A DNA stretch of 64,000 bases from the NCBI GenBank assembly GCA_963704535.1, contig OY969916.1:1364001-1428000 (forward strand). Reading direction: 5' to 3'. Of the stretch, positions 51,856 through 59,339 are shown piece after piece. This DNA comes from G963704535 sp963704535. Its GTDB lineage: Bacteria > Chloroflexota > Chloroflexia > Chloroflexales > Roseiflexaceae. The position numbers and the translations under genes are program-made. The notes under the pieces are model-generated. The model ran no database searches. It saw only the letters and a program-made list of their open reading frames with translations, and had not been told where the DNA came from. Each line of letters begins with the position of its first letter. Position 1 is the stretch's first letter.

Positions 51856-51928
51856 ATTCTATCATGGGACAATGTACATGTCAATACCCAATTAGGGTAT
51901 TGACGTAGCCAATTTGGTGTGGTAGAGT
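51856..51928. promoter_or_regulatory. divergent promoters sharing an operator
   Basis: Minus: TTGACA (51879-51884 complement), 17 bases, TAGAAT (51856-51861). Plus: TTGACG (51900-51905), 17 bases, TAGAGT (51923-51928). The palindrome GTCAATACCC (51880-51889) / GGGTATTGAC (51895-51904) covers both -35 boxes, so one repressor dimer could close both promoters. Confidence 0.85.
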
Positions 51929-51954
51929 ATGGCTCAAGCAACAGGAGGTGAACG

Positions 51955-52236
51955 ATGGGTAAGATCAAATCGAAGGTTTTTCAGCTCCGTAAGCAATACG
52001 AGCTGCAAGAGGGGCGGCGCGTACCGCTCGTCGAGGTCGCTGAGAAAACAGGAATCGACCGCAAGACGCTTGCTCGCATGGAGCAGGATGAGGAGATCGA
52101 GCGGATCGATACTGGAGTACTGAAGCGGCTTTGCGCTTTTTACGGAGTTGGCGTGGGGGAGGTTCTGGAGTACGATCCCAACGGAATACTGGCGTCTAAT
52201 CTATCCCCCGCGATGGCAACCGCTGGGTCGGGATAG
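51955..52236 (+). CDS. XRE-family repressor-like protein
   Basis: ATG 51955 behind AGGAGG, 93 residues. The helix-turn-helix is LVEVAEKTGIDRKTLARMEQ, followed by RIDTGVLKRLCAFYGVGVGE, typical of Cro/C1-type XRE proteins (one domain). The gene lies directly downstream of the shared operator and probably represses itself and the divergent operon. The last codons are within a 23-bp inverted repeat. Confidence 0.85.
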   Translation: MGKIKSKVFQLRKQYELQEGRRVPLVEVAEKTGIDRKTLARMEQDEEIERIDTGVLKRLCAFYGVGVGEVLEYDPNGILASNLSPAMATAGSG

Positions 52237-52252
52237 ATTAGACGCCAGTATT
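52185..52252. repeat. perfect 23-bp inverted repeat at the XRE 3' end
   Basis: The arm 52185-52207 (AATACTGGCGTC... CCC) is perfectly complementary to 52230-52252 with a 22-base loop; TTTTG follows. It spans the XRE stop codon. A terminator is the simple reading, but 23 perfect base pairs inside coding sequence is unusually long. Confidence 0.85.
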
Positions 52253-52646
52253 TTGTGGCCCGAAGTGCTCCGCGCCGGGAAGCAAAGCGCACTAGGGCCG
52301 CAGGTTCGACCTACACCAATCCTCCTCGCTGTTGCTCGTAGGACCGGCGCAAGCCGGGGAAATATCACTGAAACCTATCGCGCCATCTGGCGCCTGAACC
52401 TATCAATTCGTGTGGCGTGGAGTTGCATGCCGCCTTGAAAGTTCCGCCCCTGTCAGTGTCGCCAGGGGGCCGACTCCTTAACAATTCAGCGCTTGATATG
52501 CTCACTGGCCCCGGCGCTGACTCCGCGCCGCCCGGCCAGCTCCGCGCCGCCCTCCGCGCCCGATAGGCCAGGCGGCGCACGGCCCGCGCCGCGATTCGCC
52601 TTTTTCTACGGCGGCGCGGGCCGGTTTCATATACCCGTAATGACCA
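52253..52646. other. 394-bp region without a gene
   Basis: No credible ORF in either direction. A GC-rich hairpin GGCCCGCGCCGC / GCGGCGCGGGCC lies at about 52582-52622 and may end the lipoprotein gene at 52647. The rest could be gene remains; nothing is recognisable. Confidence 0.5.
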
Positions 52647-53111
52647 CTATGGCACCGCCGTGGCGGGTGGTGCGATGAGCTTGGCGACTTCCTGACTGTA
52701 GGTCGCCATCCGCGTGTTGGCCTCCTGGAACAGCGTCTGCACTTCGCTGTCGGACTTCTGGCCCAAGAACGCGAGAAACGCCTCGATCGTCTTATCCATC
52801 GCACCGGTGAGGGCCGCGTGGGCGGCGGTTGCGCAGGACGGCGGCGTCATGTCCTGCGTCTTGCGACGGATGGCCTGCAACTTATCGATCTGGACTGCCA
52901 GGCTCGCGCGGGGCGTCTGCCCGGCGAGCGTGTTGGCGTCATCCCACTCGCGCGCGATCGACTGGATCTGAGCGGCGTACGCCACCGCCTGTACCTCACA
53001 GGTCGGGGTGGGCGTCGCGCCAAGTCCGGCAACGGGCGACTCACAGCCGACCAACCCCACGACCAGCACCATCGCGACCACGAATCCAAGCACCAATCGA
53101 CGAATGACCAT
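52647..53111 (-). CDS. lipoprotein
   Basis: ATG 53111, eight bases after GGAGG, gives 154 residues. The N terminus MVIRRLVLGFVVAMVLVVGL followed by VGC is a lipoprotein signal peptide (lipobox VGLVGC). The rest is helical, with a Cys pair (PTCEVQ, PPSCATA). Unknown function; it could be a phage-encoded surface exclusion lipoprotein or a chromosomal gene. Confidence 0.65.
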   Translation of the reverse strand: MVIRRLVLGFVVAMVLVVGLVGCESPVAGLGATPTPTCEVQAVAYAAQIQSIAREWDDANTLAGQTPRASLAVQIDKLQAIRRKTQDMTPPSCATAAHAALTGAMDKTIEAFLAFLGQKSDSEVQTLFQEANTRMATYSQEVAKLIAPPATAVP

Positions 53112-53374
53112 GACCATGACCTCCAATGCTACGGCTGCTACGATGCCAGCCGCGCATTTTGGGCGGCGAACGGCCATTCGGAGTGGTCAAGGTCTTGGAC
53201 CGATGCACGCCTGGCGCGTCGTGGCCGCGCGTGCGGAGTTGAGCTTCGTACGTCTGTGCGTTTCCAGTGTAACATGCCGGTCTAGTCACGCATGACGCGC
53301 CGTGTTATACTGAACGCACAATCAGGTCGTTTGTGCTGTTCGCCGCCGCTGGGTATTCCTGGCGGCGGTGGGCA

Positions 53375-54157
53375 TTACACTTCGACTGCTCCGCTATTAG
53401 CCGCTGCCATCTGCTCATACGCAACAGCCAGCCGGTGCATCACCTGCATCATGTAGATCGTCGCGGCATGGCTATAGCGGTTGAACTCCTCGTGTGTAAT
53501 CACGAGTTCCTGCCCCTCCTCAAACGGGAGGTGCGGACAGGCGGCGCGAAACTTGGCATCGACCACGCCCAACTGGTGGACAATAACGTTGCGCATCGCC
53601 CACATCTCGGTAAGCCATCGGATCGTGTCATCGCGCTCAGGGCCACCCGGCCGCAGCTCGGGCGACATTGGGAGATCATCTTTCCGAATCCCGAACGTCT
53701 CAAACAGCGCCTCAAAGCGCGCGATCGGGTTGCGATCCGGGCCACCGGAAGACTTCCACAGCTCAGTCATCACCCATCTCGCCTGCGCCCCAAGATCCTT
53801 ACCCATCCAGTCGCCGACGGTGATCTTGAGATCTGCGATGCGCTTGGCGCGCCAGGCAGCCGGTGTATGGATCAGCCAGTCGGTCAGGGTATCGCGGACC
53901 AGGGCTTCCAGCGTGCTACAGAGTGCGACCAGCGCATGTCCCAGGATGGCCGAGCGCCAGCGCGCGGCCTGCTCTGGTGGGATGGCCTCATCAGGTGAAA
54001 ACACCGGTTGGCCGACGGCGATGCTTGCGCGCCCAAAGGCGTTGGACGCATTCGCCCAATACTCACCGACATGCATGGCTCGAAGAGTCAACCACGGAGG
54101 TATCTCGTAGCGCCGCGAGTAGGTCACGCCTGGTTGCTGCTGTTCATTCTCGGACAT
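53375..54157 (-). CDS. HEPN-like protein
   Basis: ATG 54157 gives 260 residues. Two helical regions frame it: GHALVALCSTLEALVRDTLT and, near residue 215, MWAMRNVIVHQLGVVDAKF. The Arg-x4-His of RNVIVH fits the HEPN signature (Rx4-6H) of RNases in toxin-antitoxin and abortive infection systems and of related RiboL-PSP proteins. No nucleotidyltransferase antitoxin adjoins it. Near-identical 19-bp direct repeats flank the gene at 53358 and 54287. Confidence 0.6.
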   Translation of the reverse strand: MSENEQQQPGVTYSRRYEIPPWLTLRAMHVGEYWANASNAFGRASIAVGQPVFSPDEAIPPEQAARWRSAILGHALVALCSTLEALVRDTLTDWLIHTPAAWRAKRIADLKITVGDWMGKDLGAQARWVMTELWKSSGGPDRNPIARFEALFETFGIRKDDLPMSPELRPGGPERDDTIRWLTEMWAMRNVIVHQLGVVDAKFRAACPHLPFEEGQELVITHEEFNRYSHAATIYMMQVMHRLAVAYEQMAAANSGAVEV

Positions 54158-54178
54158 TGTTTCCGTTATACTGGTAGG

Positions 54179-54264
54179 GCGCGGCGTAAACTGGACGCTG
54201 CCAGGGATATCTCGATCTGTTCGATTCGGAAGGGAAGCGCGAGTTCGAATCTCGTCCGCCGCGC
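54179..54264 (+). other. tRNA-like 3' half (possible pseudo-tRNA)
   Basis: GCGAG-TTCGAAT-CTCGT (54239-54255) is a perfect T-arm. It is followed by CCGCCGCG, which pairs with CGCGGCG at the 5' end (54180-54186), and an AT-rich TTATACT box lies about 10 bases upstream. The middle (54188-54238) gives no normal anticodon arm, so this is either a decayed tRNA, an attachment-site remnant or a small RNA. Confidence 0.35.
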
Positions 54265-54371
54265 GCTCTCCACTGTGCCTGCGCTGCCTGGCGGCGGTAG
54301 GCATTGGCGCCGGCGAACGTGGACGGCGCCCGCTTCTCCTCTCGAAACTCTCATGTGAAAGGAGCCGAGCC

Positions 54372-54692
54372 GTGCAAGACCTGAACGGCAACCCCATCCC
54401 CGACGAGTGGAACAAACGACCCAGCACGTTACTCCCTCCCGATCTGGAGCGCGAGTTCCGCCGATTCCTAGCCCGAAGCGGCACCCCTGAAACCTGTCGA
54501 TACTGCGACGTGAACCGCTGGACCGCGCGCTGGCTCGTCCTGTCAACTCAGGTCCTCATCGCCAAGGTCTGCGAACATTGCGCTCGCATTGACCTCTTCG
54601 ATCCAGCGATTGCAGGCCTCAGCCGGCGCCCACTAGCAGAGTGCGAAGGCTGGCCCATGGTGGACCTCCTACGACAGTCCAAGCCAGCCTAA
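54372..54692 (+). CDS. small zinc-ribbon protein
   Basis: GTG 54372 behind AAAGGAG, 106 residues. A zinc ribbon with CRYC (residue 42) and CEHC (about residue 66) and a tryptophan-rich strand between (NRWTARWLVL). It converges with the next gene, overlapping it by four bases at the ends. Confidence 0.6.
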   Translation: MQDLNGNPIPDEWNKRPSTLLPPDLEREFRRFLARSGTPETCRYCDVNRWTARWLVLSTQVLIAKVCEHCARIDLFDPAIAGLSRRPLAECEGWPMVDLLRQSKPA

Positions 54693-54916
54693 TACCCGCG
54701 CACTATCTCCGGCTCCGGGTGGTATATCATCCCATGAGTGCAGTGAGGACAGCGCACCTCGATCTCTGCTGTGTCGCTGTTCTTAATGACAATTCCCAAG
54801 GTATGATCGATGGGCAGCGCCCGCTTGCAGGAACAACACGCCAGGCCATCTGGAAGAACGCTTATCAGCCAGCCCACCATGCTGTCGTGCTGCTCCTTAG
54901 TGAATGGCCACGGCAT
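54689..54916 (-). CDS. small zinc-ribbon protein, minus strand
   Basis: A 75-residue protein with CCSC and CPHC knuckles around a beta hairpin (GIVIKNSDTAEIEVRCP). The function is unknown. It may be the second gene of the operon starting with the LTD protein. Confidence 0.55.
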   Translation of the reverse strand: MPWPFTKEQHDSMVGWLISVLPDGLACCSCKRALPIDHTLGIVIKNSDTAEIEVRCPHCTHGMIYHPEPEIVRGY

Positions 54917-54934
54917 ATCGGGATCTCCTTACCG

Positions 54935-55528
54935 TTAATCCGGCCAGTAGCTCACCAACTGCCCATCCCCGTTGTAGAGCGCGCCCGGATCGGAACTGCT
55001 GTTGTTCCAAATGCTGCCGGCAGGCCCACTAAACACCTGCGACTGCCCTGGCGCGAGCGTCCCACCGATCGGGTGCTGCTGGTTGCCGGTAACACTGCAC
55101 ATCGTCCAGTCGCTCAGGTCGATCGTGTCGCCGGTCGTCACGTTGCGCAACGTGACGACTTCCGCTTCCTTGTCGATGTCGGTGATCCGCACCGGGTAGT
55201 TCGGGGCGGCACCGGGATTCGGGTCCTGTTGGCAGTTGTTCAGCGTCGGCGGCGGGAGCGTCGGCGTCCCGGTCGGCGCCGGGTTCGTGGCTGTCGGGAT
55301 CGCCGTCGTCGTCGATGTGGCACTTGGCTCGGGCAGCGGCGGAGTCGTTGCCGTCGGTGTATTAGTCGGGACGACCTGGTACTCAACGACCGGGAGGTAT
55401 GCGACCGGCGAAACCGTCACCTGGAGCACATCGCCCAAGCTCGGCCCGGCGCCGGCGATGCCGACCAACGAGGCGACCAGGAGCGTCAAGGCTGCGGCCA
55501 CCGCAAGAGTGACGTTACGTGCGCGCAT
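54935..55528 (-). CDS. secreted lamin-tail-domain (LTD) protein
   Basis: ATG 55528 gives 197 residues. An N-terminal signal or anchor helix (VTLAVAAALTLLVASLVGIA) is followed by a Thr/Pro-rich linker and a C-terminal LTD fold: VRITDIDKEAEVVTLRNVTT, IDLSDWTMCSVTG, LAPGQSQVFSGP, NGDGQLVSYW. LTDs are common in secreted Chloroflexota proteins and often accompany nucleases or adhesins; here it stands alone. Confidence 0.75.
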   Translation of the reverse strand: MRARNVTLAVAAALTLLVASLVGIAGAGPSLGDVLQVTVSPVAYLPVVEYQVVPTNTPTATTPPLPEPSATSTTTAIPTATNPAPTGTPTLPPPTLNNCQQDPNPGAAPNYPVRITDIDKEAEVVTLRNVTTGDTIDLSDWTMCSVTGNQQHPIGGTLAPGQSQVFSGPAGSIWNNSSSDPGALYNGDGQLVSYWPD

Positions 55529-55583
55529 CGATCTCCAGGTATGGCGGGGAGGGTGGGATTTCACCGCCATCCCGCCGATCCAT

Positions 55584-55622
55584 TGGTGGAGCAGTGGGGG
55601 GATGCTCCACCACTCTTAACCC
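55584..55622. other. hairpin resembling the tRNA 3' end
   Basis: TGGTGGAGCA (55584-55593) pairs with TGCTCCACCA about ten bases later. The left arm plus GTGGGGGGAT resembles the 3' end of the tRNA-Ala at 55712 (GGTGGAGCAGAGGGGGAT). It may be a processing or termination signal or a partial copy of the tRNA end. Confidence 0.45.
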
Positions 55623-55711
55623 CAGATAACCGAAGGGTTAGTCCCCCACTTTTCAGTCCCAGATAGCCGACGAGTCCGCATTCAATGCGGAACTCGGCAG
55701 AAAAGAAGTGG

Positions 55712-55784
55712 TGGAGCAGAGGGGGATCGAACCCCTGACCTCAACACTGCCAGCGTTGCGCTCTCCCAGCTGAGCTACTGCCCC
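55712..55784 (-). tRNA. tRNA-Ala(GGC)
   Basis: The 73-nt cloverleaf is complete: acceptor GGGGCAG/CTGCTCC with the G3-U70 pair that marks tRNA-Ala, D-arm GCTC/GAGC, anticodon loop CTGGCAG with anticodon GGC, T-arm AGGGG-TTCGATC-CCCCT, discriminator A and an encoded CCA just outside. Its 3' end faces the accessory region, as in integration targets. Confidence 0.95.
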
Positions 55785-55820
55785 GTGTGGCCTTGGAAGC
55801 CACGAAAGTCGTGTCGATGG

Positions 55821-55893
55821 TGGAGGTGAGGAGGCTCGAACTCCTGACCTCGACAGTGCGATTGTCGCGCTCTCCCAACTGAGCTACACCCCC
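55821..55893 (-). tRNA. tRNA-Ala(CGC)
   Basis: The 73-nt cloverleaf is complete: acceptor GGGGGTG/CACCTCC with G3-U70, D-arm GCTC/GAGC, anticodon loop ATCGCAC with anticodon CGC, T-arm AGGAG-TTCGAGC-CTCCT, discriminator A and encoded CCA. It lies 36 bases upstream of tRNA-Ala(GGC), so both are probably cut from one transcript. Confidence 0.95.
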
Positions 55894-55971
55894 GCGACAC
55901 CGCGGTAGTATAGCATGGGGGGTTGTATCTGTCAAATAGATTCGAAGAGGAATTGGCCTGCTTGTGCTATA

Positions 55972-56352
55972 ATGCACAAACTCAAAGACGATCGATACGA
56001 GAACGGAATCCCAATGGAAGATGAGCCACACTCACCAGCCCAGGCGGAAGCGCCCGACCGCCCGGTGTTCGACAAAGAGGCCGCGCGCCGGCGCTACCGC
56101 GCAACCATGCGCGGCCCATTTATGCGCTCGATGTACGTCCTGCTGGGGCTGGTGCTGCTTGTGTCGTGGGGCTTCGGGATCGCGGCCGCGATCGGGTCGG
56201 ATGTCGAGCGGCTGCCCGGCCACGATCTGACCGTGCCGCCGCAGCAGTGCGTCGTCTGTCACACCCAGCGCCTCGACAACGCGCCGGCGGTGCCGCACAT
56301 CGCGTTCCCAAGCTGCGGCTTCTGCCACCGGCAGGGCGCGCCAGCCCAGTAG
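55972..56352 (+). CDS. membrane-anchored diheme cytochrome-like protein
   Basis: From ATG 55972 (126 residues; ATG 56014 is an alternative). One transmembrane helix (SMYVLLGLVLLVSWGFGIAA) is followed by two CxxCH haem-binding motifs, CVVCH and CGFCH, about 25 residues apart. Such small anchored diheme proteins can pass electrons to periplasmic partners. CTATAATG at 55966 could be a -10 box or part of the start. Confidence 0.7.
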   Translation: MHKLKDDRYENGIPMEDEPHSPAQAEAPDRPVFDKEAARRRYRATMRGPFMRSMYVLLGLVLLVSWGFGIAAAIGSDVERLPGHDLTVPPQQCVVCHTQRLDNAPAVPHIAFPSCGFCHRQGAPAQ

Positions 56353-56440
56353 CGCTCGGATTTATCCCAGCCTCGTGTTGCGTGTTCCGTCGCGCCGACT
56401 CACGCAACACCCACTTCGGGATAGTTTATTTCCGATCCCC

Positions 56441-57466
56441 TTATTCTGCCTGATAGGAGGCCAGCGCCTCCTGGGGCGACCGAACCGTCGTGATCGAATC
56501 GAGGCGAATGCCCAGATCGATCAGCGTTTGGGCGACTGGGGCTGAAATGCCGCTGATTGTTACCCGGCACCCCAGCAGTTGGAGTGCTCTGGAGGTCTGG
56601 ATCAGAGCGTGCGCCACAGCGGTGTCCACCAGGGTGACGCCCGAGACATCCATGACCACCAGCCGCGAGTGGTTTGCGCTGGCAGTGTGCAGCAAGCGAT
56701 CGGTGATATATTGGGCGCGCCGGCCATCGATGTGCCCGACGATCGGCGCCAACAGGACATGATCGGCCAGCGTCACGACCGGCATCTCCAAGCTGGAGAC
56801 TAGGTCGAGCAACTGAGCCTGTTGCTCGACCTGCACAGCCAATTGCTGGTTAGCTGTGGAGAGCGCCCCGTTGAGCGTCCCCAGCTCGTCATTCGCGGTC
56901 TGCACCTGCGCGAGCGTTTCGGCTAGCCGGCTGCTAAACTGCCACAGCAGTAGCAGAATCAGGGGGACAACCGACGCGATCGTCGCCACCACCACGCCAG
57001 CCGCATACCAAGGGGTCGGAGTGCCAGTCAGGTTGACGAAGGTGCCAAGCACAGCAGCCGTAATGGCGACGCTTGCGGCAGCGACCGTCAGGGCGCGCAT
57101 CAATGGCCCGTGGAGGTAGGGCAGAGCGAGGGCTACCGCCAGGAGCGGAACCAGCACGGCCGCCGAGAACAGAGCGGGCAAGACAAGTACAAAGATGAGG
57201 GCCGAGCAGAGCGTCACGCTGGTGATCAGCATCACCGACGCAGTGATACGACCCTGCCGGGCCAGACGCCAGGCGACGAGCATAAATATGCCGAAGGCGA
57301 ACCCGACGACACTGATAGTACCCGCCAGCACATCGCCAAGCACCGCAGAGATTCCACCGTAGAGCAAGGCAAAGCTAAAGATAGCGGGAGTGGCCCAGCG
57401 CAAAAAGTACTGCAACCGCGCGCTCTGGGCCGCTGAGTCGTGGGATGGTAGCTGAGTAGCGGCCAT
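56441..57466 (-). CDS. six-TM membrane protein with STAS domain
   Basis: ATG 57466 behind AGGAGG gives 341 residues. Six hydrophobic segments (about residues 25-185), a short coiled coil (LAETLAQVQTANDELGTLNG) and a C-terminal STAS domain (MPVVTLADHVLLAPIVGHID, SRLVVMDVSGVTLVDTAVAH). The second half resembles RsbR-type stressosome proteins and anti-anti-sigma factors, with Thr/Ser near the usual phosphorylation site (GVTLVDT). It probably senses a membrane signal and passes it to a kinase-phosphatase switch. Confidence 0.8.
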   Translation of the reverse strand: MAATQLPSHDSAAQSARLQYFLRWATPAIFSFALLYGGISAVLGDVLAGTISVVGFAFGIFMLVAWRLARQGRITASVMLITSVTLCSALIFVLVLPALFSAAVLVPLLAVALALPYLHGPLMRALTVAAASVAITAAVLGTFVNLTGTPTPWYAAGVVVATIASVVPLILLLLWQFSSRLAETLAQVQTANDELGTLNGALSTANQQLAVQVEQQAQLLDLVSSLEMPVVTLADHVLLAPIVGHIDGRRAQYITDRLLHTASANHSRLVVMDVSGVTLVDTAVAHALIQTSRALQLLGCRVTISGISAPVAQTLIDLGIRLDSITTVRSPQEALASYQAE

Positions 57467-57803
57467 GTTATTCCTCCTGAAAAGGGGGAGTTTGAGGGGC
57501 CGCCCCTCAAGAATCCCCCTTCCACCACGGATCGTAGGCAAGACAATGCCCTTTTCAAACAGCTTCTTAGGGAAAGCGGTTAGCAGGGACAGATCAGAGT
57601 GATTATAGCACGGACGTTGGGCTGGAACATGTTGCAAAACAGGAGCAGAATATCAACCAAGACACTACCAGCATACGGACCTTGCCATCGCAGGCCCCCG
57701 ATCGTTGCGTCCCAGCGACGCGCGTAGTATACTTCGCCATGAAGGCCATCGCACCCCGACAACCGATCCGACAGCCTGATGACGCGCTCTGGAAGGTCTG
57801 AGG
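57467..57803. other. 337-bp divergent intergenic region
   Basis: A nested inverted repeat (AAGGGGGA 57482-57489 with TCCCCCTT 57514-57521; inside TTGAGGGG with CCCCTCAA) lies close to the STAS gene start, similar to short palindromic elements. TAGTATACT near 57724 could be a -10 box for the gene at 57804. No gene is seen. Confidence 0.5.
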
Positions 57804-58634
57804 ATGTCCGGGATGTCGCACCAGATCGTTGACGAGCTCCTCAGTTACATCTTCGGCGACGCAACCGATTTCCTCGCGGCGCAGGTCGCCGATTGGGCGC
57901 TGTCGTCCAAGCGGTTTAGAACCTTCGCGATCACGTACCGTGATAAAATTCGCAAGAAGATCAGGGGCACGCGCGACCCCGAAGGACTCCGAGATCTCCA
58001 GTTTGAGCTGGCGACCGCCTACTTTCTGCTTCAGGAGCAGCAGTTCACGGTCGAGTATGAGAAGTTCGGCACCGGCAAGCAGCGCAACCCCGATTTCTCC
58101 GTCACCTACAGGACCAACACCATCTTTAATGTCGAGGTGAAACGCCTGCGGTCTGCCAGCCAGGAGAGCGAGGCCGACACCCAGCCGACCGGCGCCGTGT
58201 CTCCGACCGGCTTGGCAACGGCCCAACTCGACGCCGATCAGCCGCTCCCGCCGGGGGCCGAGAGCACCGGCGCATACGAGGCGCGCGAGTCCGGCAAGCT
58301 TACCAACACGGTCTGCAATAAGATCGGCCAGATGCCGCAGGGCATGATCAACATCCTGGTCATCGCCGGCGATGGCATCGGCATCGGCAATATCGACGTC
58401 GCCCACACGATGAAGCACCTCAAGGGACGCGCGGAGCATAAAGACGACGTCTTCTTCGCCCGCCGGGGATGCGTCAGCGCGCGGGAGTTCCTCAAACAGT
58501 ATCAGCGGTTGAGCAGCATCTTGCTGCGTGGCCCCAGCGGGCAGGCGCTGCTCTGGACCAACGCGCAGGCGAAATACCCGGTTCCTGCCGACATTCGTGC
58601 AATCCTTCAGCGAGAGGAGCGCAGAATCCCATGA
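57804..58634 (+). CDS. PD-(D/E)XK nuclease-like protein
   Basis: A 276-residue protein. Residues 65-115 show FELATAYFLLQEQQFTVEYE, Asp in RNPDFSVTY and Glu-x-Lys in IFNVEVKRL, the layout of restriction-type PD-(D/E)XK cores. The later part holds SGKLTNTVCNKIGQMPQG and VIAGDGIGIGN. It may be a solitary nuclease or part of a defence pair with the following coupled gene. Confidence 0.55.
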   Translation: MSGMSHQIVDELLSYIFGDATDFLAAQVADWALSSKRFRTFAITYRDKIRKKIRGTRDPEGLRDLQFELATAYFLLQEQQFTVEYEKFGTGKQRNPDFSVTYRTNTIFNVEVKRLRSASQESEADTQPTGAVSPTGLATAQLDADQPLPPGAESTGAYEARESGKLTNTVCNKIGQMPQGMINILVIAGDGIGIGNIDVAHTMKHLKGRAEHKDDVFFARRGCVSAREFLKQYQRLSSILLRGPSGQALLWTNAQAKYPVPADIRAILQREERRIP

Positions 58635-59201
58635 CAGACTATCCAGGTTACGTTCAGCGCCTGCTCGCTCAGGCGCGCGAAGTGGGCCAGTGGTACTGCG
58701 GCCAGCATGCGCTGGTGGCGCGACAATGCCCACCGCATCCCGTGGCTGCCGCCGCCCGGCGATGGCTCGCGCTACCGGCGCATGCTGGCCGCGATCGACC
58801 CACAAGCGCCCAGCGACGAGGAGCTGATCCGCGAACTGCGCGCCAAGGCACAGGCCCAACCGAGCGACCGGCGCGCCTGGCAGCCGGTGATCGCCCCGGC
58901 CTTCGCCGCGATCGTGTCCTCGGCGCTACCGCCGCCCGACGAGACGGCACCCGGCCCGGCCCTGGTCGACTGGAGCTTCCTCGACCAGGACGACGGGCAG
59001 CCGGGTGAGTTGCCTGGGTGGGCCAGAAAGCAGATCGAGCTGTTTGGCGGCGAGATCGGCGCGGACATCGCCCTGCGCAGCCGCTGGAGCCGGCCGATCA
59101 AGCCCCCAGCGACGCCGCCGCGCTACAACCCGGACGATCCACCGTTCGACCCTGGCGAAGACCTGGATTGGATGGACGATGACGGTGGGGAAGCAGCATA
59201 A
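58631..59201 (+). CDS. hypothetical protein, one-base frameshift
   Basis: ATG 58631 overlaps the nuclease-like stop (ATGA). The first frame gives MTDYPGYVQRLLAQAREVGQ and then loses sense; with one extra base removed near 58700 it continues RWWRDNAHRIPWLPPPGDGS to the stop at 59201, about 189 residues. The C terminus is acidic (FDPGEDLDWMDDDGGEA). No family is recognised. Confidence 0.5.
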
Positions 59202-59339
59202 ATAGGCTATCGCGACATCCTTCATTCTCGATGCCGCGATGGGGCGCTATACTGCCCTGGTAAGCGAGGCGAGCGGAGAGCTTATGGGCGATGAGGCGGC
59301 ATTGGGCCTACCGGCAGTGGCCGCACAGGAGGGCTGACA

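Noticed and set aside
54179..54264. tRNA-Sec gene to go with the candidate selenoprotein
   Set aside because: No UCA anticodon loop and no long variable arm can be folded, and the acceptor-T region has a mismatch at the joint.
55584..55603. Attachment site copy (attL/attR pair with the tRNA end)
   Set aside because: Only about 17-20 bases with mismatches are shared, only 128 bp from the tRNA, and the copy is part of its own perfect hairpin. It is too close to bound an element.
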